Part shown: positions 18,505 through 27,691 of the stretch, one piece after another | Layout of the letters: each line of letters opens with the position of its first letter | Position numbering within the stretch: position 1 is the first letter of the stretch | Assembly: GCF_001883705.2 (NCBI RefSeq) | Contig: NZ_MDEQ02000012.1 | Location: 124,001 to 188,000, forward strand | DNA: 64,000 nt | Direction: 5' to 3' | From: Burkholderia catarinensis | GTDB taxonomy: Bacteria; Pseudomonadota; Gammaproteobacteria; Burkholderiales; Burkholderiaceae | The notes under the pieces: generated by a model | Database searches by the model: none | What the model saw: only the letters and a program-made list of their open reading frames with translations | What the model was told of the DNA's origin: nothing | Made by a program: the position numbers and the translations under genes

Positions 18505-20385
18505 CTATATCAGGGGTTGCGTCCCAGGGTGGGGAGGACTGCGTAGGAGTTCGCTGCCGGTTTCAGCTGATAGAACGACGAGTTGAATGTAGCTGTTTGA
18601 CTGAGCGTACGGGCCGAAGAACTGGTCTATGACGGTGGCGAATCGATACAGGCTCACGTCTCTTGTTGCTGATTCGGTAAATGACAGCAGGATTTCAACG
18701 CCCCGGACGAATGAGGGAAATTGACTGTCGAGGGACATCCACCTGATTGCCGGCTTGTAGTCGAGGCCCACGATAGCGTCGATGCAACGTTGAGCCACTA
18801 CGCTGGATCGTGGGGCATGCTGACGGAGAAAATCCTTCAAGGCCGGCAATCCGGATCGTGTCAAATCGAGCGGGTGGGGTGCCAAGGCCGACAGGACGCG
18901 CCATAGAGCCCCGTGGCCACGCGGCAGGGATGCCGGCAAGGTTGGTCGTGAAAGAAGGGTAATGGGGCATGCAAGTGCCGAGCCTTCGTACAGAAGATCG
19001 CTATCCGGCGCACCGATCGGCAAGCGCGACGGCAGTTCTCCGTTTGTCGCTAGTACGTCGACGTCGACCTGTGGATGTCGCGGATTTGCTGTATGGCCGT
19101 TTAAGTTAAGCAACGTCAGTAATGGTGTTGTAAGCGCAGCGCTTGGCGCAGCTTCCGGATCTCGGCCGACGACCCAATACACGGTGGAAGCGTCCTGCGG
19201 CTGAGTGTGACTAAACGCCCTATATGGTAATACCCGAGTTCTGGACGTCGGGCGCTCGACAGCGGGCACCTTGTCCTTCTCCGATTCCGTACGATCGCCC
19301 AGGTACACGCCCTTGATCGAATAGACGCCGAGGGGGACGCCGGTCGCCAACGGGATCGGGACGATGGGATAGGCGGCGTCGCTGCTGGTTAGCTGGATCG
19401 GGGTTGCCGCGCGCTCGAACAGATTGACGACGGGGGTACAGAATAGCCGGAGCGCGCTTGTGCCTAGCGTTGCCAGAATTTGAGCAGAGGCAGATTCGTG
19501 GGGCGTACCTCGCACAGCAACGTGGAGCGTTAGGCGCCGCGCTCCGGCGGCGCGTGCAGCGCGGCGGATTCGACCCAGGTCAACGTCGACGAAATCGAAT
19601 TTTTCCGGATAGGCGAAATACTCGATCAGACTCTGGAAAGACTGTGAGCTTGTTGGCTCTTCGTCGGGCAATAGATGCTCGTCGTTGCCAAAGCCAACTG
19701 CTTCGACGGGGACTTTCGACAAGCTGATCCAGCGTCCGCAGTCGTCCACTTCTACATACGCGCTCGACGCCCGAAGCAGCAGCGCATCGGTAAGTGCGAC
19801 GACCAGCGGCCTATCTCCGGCCAGGTGTAAGCGAACAGGCTCGGACGGGATCGTGCCGTCGAAGATCTGTGATGCAGCTTCGCTCGCAAAGCTAATCGAA
19901 ATGATGCCGGTTACTTCTGCGGAGATGCGTGCCGCTGCAGGCGCGAGCGTCGCGGGTGAATAGCGGGCCGCATGAACGCGCAATGGCGACAACGTGACGT
20001 CGTACACGGTACGGAACCGGCAGGGCGCCGCGTTGGCGCCAAGCATCGTGCCGCGTGCGATGGTCATCGGCTCGGTCAGCTGGCCAAACATGATCGACGG
20101 ATCGAACGAGGCGAGCGCACATGACGGAATGGTGCGCAGGTACTGCGGATACGCAACTTCGAGAAGGGCTTCGGTGAATTGCGGATAGTCGTCGTCGAGT
20201 TTCGCGTCAATACGTGCAGCCAGTAGTGCGAACGTCTGCATCATGCGATCGACATGCAGGTCCTCCACATGAGCGCCGGCAATGCCGAGGCGAGCCGCGA
20301 TCTTGGGAAAGCGCCGAGCAAATTCCGCCAGATGGCGGACCAGTATCCCAACTTCGCGTTCGTAATGTGACAGCAGATGGTCCAT
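18505..20385 (-). CDS. tssF: Type VI secretion baseplate protein TssF (orphan)
   Basis: 626 aa, the normal length of TssF (VasA/ImpG). The N-terminus HYEREVGILVRHLAEFARRF followed by DPHVDRMMQTFALL-like text (here DLHVDRMMQTFALLAARIDA) and FTEALLEVAYPQYLRTIPS is characteristic. TssF forms the baseplate wedge with TssG, TssK and TssE. None of those partners is in this window, so this is an orphan copy divergent from vgrG. It may complement a main T6SS cluster elsewhere or adapt the baseplate to this VgrG (inference). Confidence 0.9.
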   Translation of the reverse strand: MDHLLSHYEREVGILVRHLAEFARRFPKIAARLGIAGAHVEDLHVDRMMQTFALLAARIDAKLDDDYPQFTEALLEVAYPQYLRTIPSCALASFDPSIMFGQLTEPMTIARGTMLGANAAPCRFRTVYDVTLSPLRVHAARYSPATLAPAAARISAEVTGIISISFASEAASQIFDGTIPSEPVRLHLAGDRPLVVALTDALLLRASSAYVEVDDCGRWISLSKVPVEAVGFGNDEHLLPDEEPTSSQSFQSLIEYFAYPEKFDFVDVDLGRIRRAARAAGARRLTLHVAVRGTPHESASAQILATLGTSALRLFCTPVVNLFERAATPIQLTSSDAAYPIVPIPLATGVPLGVYSIKGVYLGDRTESEKDKVPAVERPTSRTRVLPYRAFSHTQPQDASTVYWVVGRDPEAAPSAALTTPLLTLLNLNGHTANPRHPQVDVDVLATNGELPSRLPIGAPDSDLLYEGSALACPITLLSRPTLPASLPRGHGALWRVLSALAPHPLDLTRSGLPALKDFLRQHAPRSSVVAQRCIDAIVGLDYKPAIRWMSLDSQFPSFVRGVEILLSFTESATRDVSLYRFATVIDQFFGPYAQSNSYIQLVVLSAETGSELLRSPPHPGTQPLI

Positions 20386-20525
20386 TCGCTACGAATATTC
20401 AAAAATCCACAATATTCCGGCCCTGTTTTTCCAGAGTCGAGATCTGGCTCAAACGACGCACAGCCATATTAGAATGGCTTCGCCGACAAAAACTGCCCCT
20501 CCGCTGAGAGATTCCGAGGCTACAT

Positions 20526-22637
20526 ATGCAAATGTCAGAAATTGCGAGCTTCTTCCAGCTCCAGAGCAATCGTCTATTTACGATCGAAACGCCATTGAAA
20601 GGTCGATCGGATTTGGTGCTCGTCGATTTCCATTGTACCGAGGGGTTATCTCAGAATTTCGAGACCCATGTTCGACTCGCGTCTCAAGATAAGAACATCG
20701 AACTGAAAAAGCTGATTGGTCAACCGGTTACGATTACCTTGCAATTGACCGATGCGCTCGCCAGTTCCGAAGAGCGCTATTTCCACGGATATGTTGCAGC
20801 GTTCTCGCATCTCGATACTGATGGCAGTTTTGCGATGTATAGCGCAACGATTCTGCCGTGGCTCTGGATGCTCTCTCGTCGACAAGACATCCGCATCTTC
20901 CAGGAAGAGAATACCGAGGCGATCCTCTCACGCGTATTCCGGGAGTATGGCAAGCTCGCGTCGTTCGAGTTCCGTCTGTCGAAGGGAACGAAGAATCGCA
21001 GCTATTGCACGCAGTACCGAGAGACGGATCTTGCATTTGTCGAACGGCTGATGCGAGAGGATGGCCTGTTCTACTACTTCGAGCATGCGAAGGACGGGCA
21101 CAAGCTGATCATCGCGGATAACTCGGTGACGGCCAAGCCGATCGACGGACGTAGTCCGTCGCTGCAGTACAACCAGGACGAGCCGCTCGATAATCTGGCC
21201 GTCGTAACGTCGTTTCAGGCGCAACGTCATCTTGCCCCTGGCACGGTTGGATTGAAGACCTTCGACTACAAGATCCCCCAGGCACGGCGATTCGCTTCGG
21301 GCGGGACAGAGGTCAACCAAGGCGAGGTGCCTTCCTACGAAATCTACGACTATCTTGGGGAACATGGCTTTGCCGATAGCGACCGGGGTGAGGAGCTCAC
21401 GCGCTTCCGGACAGAGGCGCTCGCCGCGCACAGCAAGACGTTCTCCGGGGTGACAACCAGTCGGCGGATGATGCCGTGCCGTTACTTCGAGCTCGATGAC
21501 CATTACGATCATGCGAGTACCAAACAGGAAGACCGGCAGTTCCTGTTGTTGACGGTCTCTCATACTGGTACGAACAACTATGAGCCCGGCGAGGGAAGTT
21601 CGGCGTACTCATGTAGCTTTACGTGCATTCGCAAGAAAATTCCGTACCGTCCGGCGTTCGAGGGCGAGCGTCCGACGATCGTCGGGCCGCAGACGGCGAT
21701 CGTCGTTGGCCCGAAGGGCGAGGAGATTTATACCGATAGCCTCGGCCGCGTGAAGGTCCAGTTTCACTGGGATCGCCTCGGCAAGCGCGATCAAGGCAGT
21801 TCATGCTGGGTGCGCGTGAGTCAGCCGTGGGCGGGGAGCGGATTCGGGATGGTTCAGATTCCGCGAATCGGGGACGAAGTAGTCGTAAGTTTTCTTGACG
21901 GAAATCCAGACCGTCCCCTAGTGACATCGCGCGTCTATAACTCGCAGAACATGCCCCCTTGGGAACTGCCGGCCAACGCGACACAGAGCGGGATTCTGAC
22001 GCGTTCAACCAAGACCGGTAACGTTAACACCGCCAATGCTATTCGCTTCGAGGACAAGAAGGGCGCGGAAGAGGTTTGGCTGCATGCCGAGAAGGATCAG
22101 CGCATCGAAGTCGAGCACGATGAGTCGCACTGGGTCGGCAACGATCGCAGCAAGAACATCGACCATGACGAAACGGTGCATGTCGGCCACGACCGAACCG
22201 AGACGGTCGACAACAACGAGACCATCCATATCGGCGTGGATCGGACAGAAACCGTCGGAAACAACGAGACGCTGACGGTAGGCGGCAACCGGAACGAGAC
22301 GATCGAAGGAATGGAAAACCTCTTGATCGCATTGACGTCCACAGAAACGGTCGGGCTTGCAAAAGCCTTGACGGTCGGCGGTGCATATACGGTCACGGTT
22401 GCCGGAGCGATCAACACGGCAGCCGGCCTTGCGAGTGCCGAAGAGGTCGGCCTGTCGAAAACCACGATGGTGGGTAAGACCTACACGGTGACGGCTGGCG
22501 ATCGCATTGAGTTGCGAACCGGCAAAGCATCGATCGTTCTCGAAAGCAGTGGGCACATTACGATCAGCGGCACGGACATCGACATTCTCGGTTCGGATGC
22601 CGTGAAAGTGGACGGCAAGACCGTCGACTTGAACTGA
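20526..22637 (+). CDS. vgrG: Type VI secretion spike protein VgrG
   Basis: 703 aa. The gp27-like part carries RETDLAFVERLMREDGLFYY; the gp5/OB-fold part carries DSLGRVKVQFHWDRLGKRDQ and SCWVRVSQPWAGSGFGMVQI and IPRIGDEVVVSFLDGNPDRP. The C-terminal DUF2345-like beta-helix is built of short repeats (ETVDNNET, ETVGNNET, NETLTVGGN). No extra toxin domain follows the needle, so this VgrG should deliver cargo encoded downstream. It heads an operon of adaptor, PAAR-like lipase, immunity and a second toxin pair. It is divergent from the orphan tssF with a 140-base spacer. Confidence 0.95.
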   Translation: MQMSEIASFFQLQSNRLFTIETPLKGRSDLVLVDFHCTEGLSQNFETHVRLASQDKNIELKKLIGQPVTITLQLTDALASSEERYFHGYVAAFSHLDTDGSFAMYSATILPWLWMLSRRQDIRIFQEENTEAILSRVFREYGKLASFEFRLSKGTKNRSYCTQYRETDLAFVERLMREDGLFYYFEHAKDGHKLIIADNSVTAKPIDGRSPSLQYNQDEPLDNLAVVTSFQAQRHLAPGTVGLKTFDYKIPQARRFASGGTEVNQGEVPSYEIYDYLGEHGFADSDRGEELTRFRTEALAAHSKTFSGVTTSRRMMPCRYFELDDHYDHASTKQEDRQFLLLTVSHTGTNNYEPGEGSSAYSCSFTCIRKKIPYRPAFEGERPTIVGPQTAIVVGPKGEEIYTDSLGRVKVQFHWDRLGKRDQGSSCWVRVSQPWAGSGFGMVQIPRIGDEVVVSFLDGNPDRPLVTSRVYNSQNMPPWELPANATQSGILTRSTKTGNVNTANAIRFEDKKGAEEVWLHAEKDQRIEVEHDESHWVGNDRSKNIDHDETVHVGHDRTETVDNNETIHIGVDRTETVGNNETLTVGGNRNETIEGMENLLIALTSTETVGLAKALTVGGAYTVTVAGAINTAAGLASAEEVGLSKTTMVGKTYTVTAGDRIELRTGKASIVLESSGHITISGTDIDILGSDAVKVDGKTVDLN

Positions 22638-22648
22638 GCACGACGACG

Positions 22649-23941
22649 ATGGAGTTTCGTAACCTTACGCCGCTGCACGCGATGGCGTTCAACGCCGTCG
22701 ACGTGCCCGGCAACGAGATTCACGTGGTTGCGCTCAAGGCGGTGTACCGGCTGGAGCCGACGCAATCACATGACTCTGCCGGTGATACGCATCGCTGCGT
22801 GCTGCTGAGCGGCGACAACGCCGTTCCATTGGCGATGGCCGACGAATACGAAGCCGAAACAGGCACAAGCAGCGTGAAATGGGAAAGCGATCTCGCGCCG
22901 TTCAAGCCGAAGTGCGACGTTCTGGTTCGCGCGACGGCTTACGCGCCGCATGGCACTCCAGCCGCTTCGTGGCCCGTTCGCCTGAGAGTTTTTGACGACG
23001 GCAATATGGTCGTCGACAAAGGGCTTCGGGTGACGGGGCCGCGCTCATTCACCAAAGGCTGGCGTGCGTGGAAGCTCGGCGATCCTCAACCGGCGACGGC
23101 TATTCCGGTACGCTGGGAGCAGGCGTACGGCGGCACGAGTCGCGTCGCCCTTGCGCCGGGTGCAACGGGAGCGAGTGCGGAACTTGAGCTGAACGAGGTC
23201 TGTTTCACTAACCCTCTCGGACGTGGATGGGTAGAGAAGCGCTTTCTTGACCGAGCGACGCACAAATCCGTTGTGGCCTCACCTTGCGCTGCATGGGCGC
23301 TTGGATCGTTGCCGAAAATTGCCGAAATCCCCGCGCCACAGGTCGAAGCGTGGGACATTCCGGTTGCTGGCCTCGACGTCGTCGAGCACTCGGCGTCAGC
23401 GCTGGACACCAAGCAGATGAAAGAGGTCGCGGCTGGATACGCGGCGACGCCTGTTGGTTTGGGCGTTGTTGGCCGCGCCTGGACGCCGCGCCTTCAGTTC
23501 GCCGGGACTTACGATGAAACGTGGAGAGAGACGAGGTGGCCGTATCACCCCGTCGATCACGACTTCCATTACTGGAATGGCGCGCCGGCAGACCAACAGA
23601 TTGCGTGGCCTGCACCCGGGCCAGCCTTCGAGCTTGCCAATCTCGCGTTGCCGGAGCATACGCGCACAGGATTTCTGCGTGCGCGGCTTCCCGGACATCG
23701 TGCGCTTGTGGCGCTTCGCTTCAAGAGCGGGGAAATCGTGCCACTCGAGATGAAGCTCGACACGCTTTTGATCGACACCGAGGAAATGCATGTATCGGTG
23801 ACGTGGCGAGCGGTTTTCCCGTTGCAGCCAGCAGTACGCGTGTGTGAGGCACGTTTCGAACTCGATCGGCATGCGCCCCTGCTGCGAATGTCGGCCCTGG
23901 AAACAACGAGCGAACCGGAGGACACGTGGCAGACAACGTAA
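22649..23941 (+). CDS. DUF2169 family T6SS effector adaptor
   Basis: 430 aa with the N-terminal pattern MEFRNLTPLHAMAFNAVDVP, GNEIHVVALKAVYRL and later ARATAYAP-type text (VRATAYAPHG) of the DUF2169 family. Members sit between vgrG and PAAR-like effector genes and are thought to load effectors on the VgrG spike (family context). It follows vgrG by 11 bases and overlaps the effector gene by 16 bases if GTG 23926 is used. There is no signal peptide; it is cytoplasmic. Confidence 0.85.
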   Translation: MEFRNLTPLHAMAFNAVDVPGNEIHVVALKAVYRLEPTQSHDSAGDTHRCVLLSGDNAVPLAMADEYEAETGTSSVKWESDLAPFKPKCDVLVRATAYAPHGTPAASWPVRLRVFDDGNMVVDKGLRVTGPRSFTKGWRAWKLGDPQPATAIPVRWEQAYGGTSRVALAPGATGASAELELNEVCFTNPLGRGWVEKRFLDRATHKSVVASPCAAWALGSLPKIAEIPAPQVEAWDIPVAGLDVVEHSASALDTKQMKEVAAGYAATPVGLGVVGRAWTPRLQFAGTYDETWRETRWPYHPVDHDFHYWNGAPADQQIAWPAPGPAFELANLALPEHTRTGFLRARLPGHRALVALRFKSGEIVPLEMKLDTLLIDTEEMHVSVTWRAVFPLQPAVRVCEARFELDRHAPLLRMSALETTSEPEDTWQTT

Positions 23942-25116
23942 TGGCCCGCAAGGATGGCCAGTGGACCATCGTGTCGATGATGCCCGACGTGTGCAAAACC
24001 CCCATGGGAAGCAGCACACCGCCCGTACCTTATCCTGTCACGGCGAGCCTTGGCGATAGCCAGATGACCTCGAAGACGGTGTTTGCAAACGGGAATCCGA
24101 TCGTTCGGTTCGATTCGAGTTTCGCGCCGGATACGATTGGCGATCAGGCCGGTGTGGCGCATGGCATCGAAAGCGGAACCGTTGGTGCCAAATGCTGGCC
24201 GATCGACCATAGCAAGACCGTCCGGGTTGAAAGCAAGATGGTTGTGCGCCACAGCGACCAGTTCTGGATGAACGGTAATTACGTCGGAAAGGACGCGAAG
24301 GCTGCACGTTGGCGAGGTCGGAAGGCCCAAATTGCCGAGGCGCGGGAGAAGGCTGGTTCTTTGCCGCCGGGCGCTGAGCGTGACAAGTTGCAGGCCGCTG
24401 CGGATCGCTTCGAGAAGAACAATTCCGTGGTTGAGCAGGCCAAGTTGGCGCAAAACGTTTATAACCCCAAGCTTGATACACCGGAAGGCTGGAACAACGT
24501 CAGTGGCGATCCGGCGAAACTTGCGCAGTACAAACTGAAATCTGGCGATTTTTCTATTCCAGGAACGAACTTCCGTGCGCAGGTGTATGAACCGGACAAG
24601 GACGTGTTCGGGAGCGATTTCAAGCCCCAGGTGGTGTTTCAGGGCACGGATAAGTACAAACTGTCCGATTGGAAAAACAACCTCATGCAGGGCATGAACA
24701 AAGACTCAGCGTATTACAGCCGTGCTGTATCGATTGGCAAGGCGCTCGCGAAGAGCGGGGCTGACGTCAATATTGTCGGGCACTCGCTGGGCGGCGGGAT
24801 GGCCTCGGCTGCGTCGCGAACGAGCGGGATTGCCGCGACTACGTTTAACTCGGCCGGTCTCAATCCCGCGACGGTTGCTCGTTACGGCGGGATGCCGGTC
24901 ACCTCGGACATTCAGGCATATCGCGTTGAAGGAGAGGTCCTGACAGCGTCTCAGGAAAAGAGTCATGGGCTTATGCCTACAGCAGTGGGCGAGCCGCATA
25001 TCTTGCCGGGCCAAGGCGGCTCGATCGCGAAGCACGGTATGGACAAGGTGATTGACGGAATTGAGCAGCAAAAGACGGAAGACCAGACAACGATCCTCAA
25101 GGAAATTGGAGGGTGA
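23926..25116 (+). CDS. T6SS lipase effector with PAAR-like (DUF4150) N-terminus
   Basis: 396 aa. Residues 1 to about 122 look like a DUF4150/PAAR-like spike tip (MADNVMARKDGQWTIVSMMP, SQMTSKTVFANGNPI, AKCWPIDHSKTV). A helical linker (about 125-170) follows, then an alpha/beta-hydrolase resembling class 3 lipases: FQGTDKYKLSDWKNNLMQG, then the nucleophile elbow GHSLGGG with Ser near residue 287. It is predicted to attack phospholipids in target cells after delivery on the VgrG tip. GTG 23926 has GGAGG just upstream; ATG 23941 is the alternative. I cannot assign a numbered Tle family. Confidence 0.85.
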   Translation: MADNVMARKDGQWTIVSMMPDVCKTPMGSSTPPVPYPVTASLGDSQMTSKTVFANGNPIVRFDSSFAPDTIGDQAGVAHGIESGTVGAKCWPIDHSKTVRVESKMVVRHSDQFWMNGNYVGKDAKAARWRGRKAQIAEAREKAGSLPPGAERDKLQAAADRFEKNNSVVEQAKLAQNVYNPKLDTPEGWNNVSGDPAKLAQYKLKSGDFSIPGTNFRAQVYEPDKDVFGSDFKPQVVFQGTDKYKLSDWKNNLMQGMNKDSAYYSRAVSIGKALAKSGADVNIVGHSLGGGMASAASRTSGIAATTFNSAGLNPATVARYGGMPVTSDIQAYRVEGEVLTASQEKSHGLMPTAVGEPHILPGQGGSIAKHGMDKVIDGIEQQKTEDQTTILKEIGG

Positions 25117-25153
25117 ACCCAACCGTGCTTTCAGATAGTCGATCGTCAACGCG

Positions 25154-26065
25154 ATGACGGATACAACCATTTCTCTGCAACGACTCGTGCGTTTCGGCCA
25201 AAAGTCATGGCGCCAGCTGGCCGGCGCATCTTTCGTCGTACTGGCACTCGTCACCACTGGATGCAACATGAGCGCAAATTCTCCTGGCAAGTTCTTCGAG
25301 GGGCCGTACCTGAATGCAGCAAAGGCGATCAATGATCGCGACACCGCACGGCTGAAGGAATCGCTCACCGGCCTCAACGTCAATGCGGCGGGACGCGACG
25401 ATATGACGTTGCTTTGGTACGCGATCCTGCAGAAGAACTACGACGCTATTCGTGAGCTGGTCGCGCATGGTGCTGAACCGGACAAGCAGGTAGTGGAAGG
25501 TCTTGGAAGTGCGCTCCATGTCGCGTTGACGAACGATGATCCGCACGTTCTACAGGCAATGCTGGAGGGTGGGCTGTCGCCGAACTTCCAGGATGCGGAC
25601 GGCACCACGTTGCTTCAACGCGCGCTGGAAGGTGAGAAGGCGCCGGAGCATGTACGTTTGCTTGTGGAGCACGGGGCAAACGTCAATCTTCGAGACTCTA
25701 TCGGCAGTGCCGCTCTGGATAAGGCCATTGATGTATCGAAGCCCGATCTTGCCATCTATTTGGTTGAGCACGGGGCGGACGTGAATGCACATACGACCAA
25801 CGGTGTGAGCGTGGCCTATTCGGTGCAATGGGAGATTGATCACCTTCAGCCGAATGGCAAGTCTGTGAGCACAACTGCCGTCACGCTCGATCAAGGCGGT
25901 AAGCCGGTCGTGACGACTCAGGCGCAGCCGAGCCCGGGCACTACGCCGGAAGGGCATAAATTGCTAGAAAAATTCGAGCACCTGCGCACGCTGATGATTG
26001 AAAAGGGGGCGAAATTTCCGCCAGACCCGCCGGCGAAGGTCCGAGAGCAAATGAGCCAAAAATAA
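25154..26065 (+). CDS. Ankyrin-repeat lipoprotein, probable lipase immunity protein
   Basis: 303 aa. A signal sequence ends in a lipobox (VTTGC, Cys at about residue 37), predicting a lipidated periplasmic protein. Several ankyrin repeats follow (TLLWYAILQKNYDAIRELVA, ALHVALTNDDPHVLQAMLEG, LLVEHGANVNLRDSIGSAAL, LVEHGADVNAHTT). Its place directly after a T6SS lipase gene, and its export to the compartment where such lipases act, argue for a cognate immunity role; ankyrin immunity lipoproteins are known beside T6SS lipases. The specific pairing is inference. Confidence 0.8.
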   Translation: MTDTTISLQRLVRFGQKSWRQLAGASFVVLALVTTGCNMSANSPGKFFEGPYLNAAKAINDRDTARLKESLTGLNVNAAGRDDMTLLWYAILQKNYDAIRELVAHGAEPDKQVVEGLGSALHVALTNDDPHVLQAMLEGGLSPNFQDADGTTLLQRALEGEKAPEHVRLLVEHGANVNLRDSIGSAALDKAIDVSKPDLAIYLVEHGADVNAHTTNGVSVAYSVQWEIDHLQPNGKSVSTTAVTLDQGGKPVVTTQAQPSPGTTPEGHKLLEKFEHLRTLMIEKGAKFPPDPPAKVREQMSQK

Positions 26066-26080
26066 GTCGGGGAGCGCATC

Positions 26081-27214
26081 GTGGGTGATAAGGGCAATAC
26101 TGTCGGCAGACTGTACGGTCAGGCGGCCATGTCGAATACTCCTGCGTCGTCAGCCAATCCGCCCGTGAAGGCGGAAACACCGGAGGAGGAGGGTTGGCTC
26201 TCCAAATGGTGGGGCAACACAAAGCACGAGCTTAGTGAGGCTGCAGATCACCCATGGGAGGCGACGAAAGGGGCGGTCAAAGGGATCGCCAACATACCGT
26301 CAGATATTGGCGAGTTGCTGATCAAAGGTAGTACGCTCCAAACCGCAGGGCAAATGGAGCAGGCTGCGGCCATGCAAAGTGTGTTTGGGCAAACGCAGTC
26401 TGCCGAAGCATTGACGCAAGCGGCACAGGAGGTTAAGGCAAGCGCCGGCTCTATCGAGCTACCCAAGTTCAAGATGAGTAATGCAGCCCAAGCCGGCGGC
26501 GACAAAATTGTGACAGCGGTGTCGCTTGCCGCCGGGGGAGCCGGGATAGTCAAGGGCGGGATAAAAGGTGTAGCCACCTTAGGTAAGGTGGGTGCTGCTG
26601 AAGGAGCTGAATTCAGTAAGACTGCCGCAGCCACGGGGAAAGTGCTTCAGACTGAAGGGACTATCGCAGAGGGGGCCAAGGCAGCTGATGCTCCTACAGT
26701 CGTTGGCAAGGCAACGGGCGCAACTGATGGTGTCGGTGCCGGAGGTTCGGCGGGGGATGGCGCTAAAGTGCTCAAGCCTGCCAAGGCTGAGCTGAAGCCC
26801 GGTACGCCCGAACATAAAGCATCAAGGTGGGAAAGATACAAGGCAAGAGGGGGAAAGAAGGACTATGAGGCTTGGAGCAAACAATACGACACGAATATGC
26901 GCAACTATCAATTTGGTGCTGCGCGTGAGTCTGCATACCGTGACGCCATGGACGCTTCGGAAGGAACGCTCAAGACACCTCTTACAAATCGTCAGATTGA
27001 TATTCTGAAGGCAGACGAAATGTATGCCGGACAACTTAAAACAGGTCCTGTAAGCTTGACCAAGGAAAACATCTTGGCAATTCAGAAGGATGGTGAACTT
27101 GTCAAGCAAGGCTGGCAGGTCGAGCACATCCTTGAGCAAGGGGCGTCGAAGCCGTATCTTGACGCTCTAGAGAAGGCCGGTGTGGACGCACATATTGGTC
27201 CAAAAATTCCATAA
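26081..27214 (+). CDS. Putative T6SS toxin with nuclease-like C-terminal domain
   Basis: 377 aa from GTG 26081 (GGGGAG upstream). The N-terminal part (residues 1-60) is low-complexity, then comes a helical segment and a Gly/Ala-rich hydrophobic stretch (about 144-170), as in many PAAR/Rhs toxin stalks. The C-terminal 130 residues are basic to mixed. They contain D312-E313 and Q318-L319-K320-T-G, followed by a helix with KENILAIQKDGELVKQGWQV and GASKPYLDALEKAGV. This arrangement resembles restriction-endonuclease-fold toxin domains with an acidic-x-(E/Q)xK core. The nuclease assignment is inference. It has no PAAR domain of its own, and the immunity gene follows after 12 bases. Confidence 0.6.
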   Translation: MGDKGNTVGRLYGQAAMSNTPASSANPPVKAETPEEEGWLSKWWGNTKHELSEAADHPWEATKGAVKGIANIPSDIGELLIKGSTLQTAGQMEQAAAMQSVFGQTQSAEALTQAAQEVKASAGSIELPKFKMSNAAQAGGDKIVTAVSLAAGGAGIVKGGIKGVATLGKVGAAEGAEFSKTAAATGKVLQTEGTIAEGAKAADAPTVVGKATGATDGVGAGGSAGDGAKVLKPAKAELKPGTPEHKASRWERYKARGGKKDYEAWSKQYDTNMRNYQFGAARESAYRDAMDASEGTLKTPLTNRQIDILKADEMYAGQLKTGPVSLTKENILAIQKDGELVKQGWQVEHILEQGASKPYLDALEKAGVDAHIGPKIP

Positions 27215-27226
27215 AAGGAATATGAG

Positions 27227-27691
27227 ATGGCATTTGATAGAAAGGCAGCCGAAGAGGCGTTTGATGACTTCGTGATGATAATGGATGATCAGCTGGATTG
27301 GTTGTCCGATGAGGCGAAGGGGCATGGAATTAAGTTGGCTGTTGAGTTAGATGACCTGCCGAAGTTGGAGAAATTATTCAATCTTTTGTCTAGTGGGAAG
27401 GACAAGGACTATGTATCGGGACTCGTTGTTACATTCGCTCGCTTCCTTGGCGAGGTTGTCAGGGAAAGCTATGGCGGAAAATGGGTATTACCCTTGGATG
27501 ACGAGAAGAATATAAATTTCAATACCCCGGTTATTGTTGGGCATACACCAATCGAGGGGCTGGAGTTTGCGCCGCTGTCAGTGATGCGAGCATACGCGCT
27601 TCGTAAAAGGCCGGGAACACTACAGCGTGCTGTGGATGCACAGGTGAATCCTAAGCCGGTAGACTTGAGTGGCTTGGCCGAAGAGGAGTGA
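27227..27691 (+). CDS. Probable immunity protein for the upstream toxin
   Basis: 154 aa, acidic, no signal peptide, family not recognised. It starts at ATG 27227 behind AAGGA and lies 12 bases after the putative toxin gene. Its N-terminus is helical and acidic (FDDFVMIMDDQLDWLSDEA). Base composition is clearly AT-richer than the core genome, as for the toxin end. A small acidic cytoplasmic partner downstream of a putative nuclease toxin is the usual immunity arrangement; direct evidence is lacking. Confidence 0.6.
   Translation: MAFDRKAAEEAFDDFVMIMDDQLDWLSDEAKGHGIKLAVELDDLPKLEKLFNLLSSGKDKDYVSGLVVTFARFLGEVVRESYGGKWVLPLDDEKNINFNTPVIVGHTPIEGLEFAPLSVMRAYALRKRPGTLQRAVDAQVNPKPVDLSGLAEEE

Noticed and set aside
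22081..22500. Short repeats in DNA resembling a repeat array
   Set aside because: They encode the regular beta-helix of the VgrG needle (ETV/NET-type repeats), so they are protein repeats and not a CRISPR.
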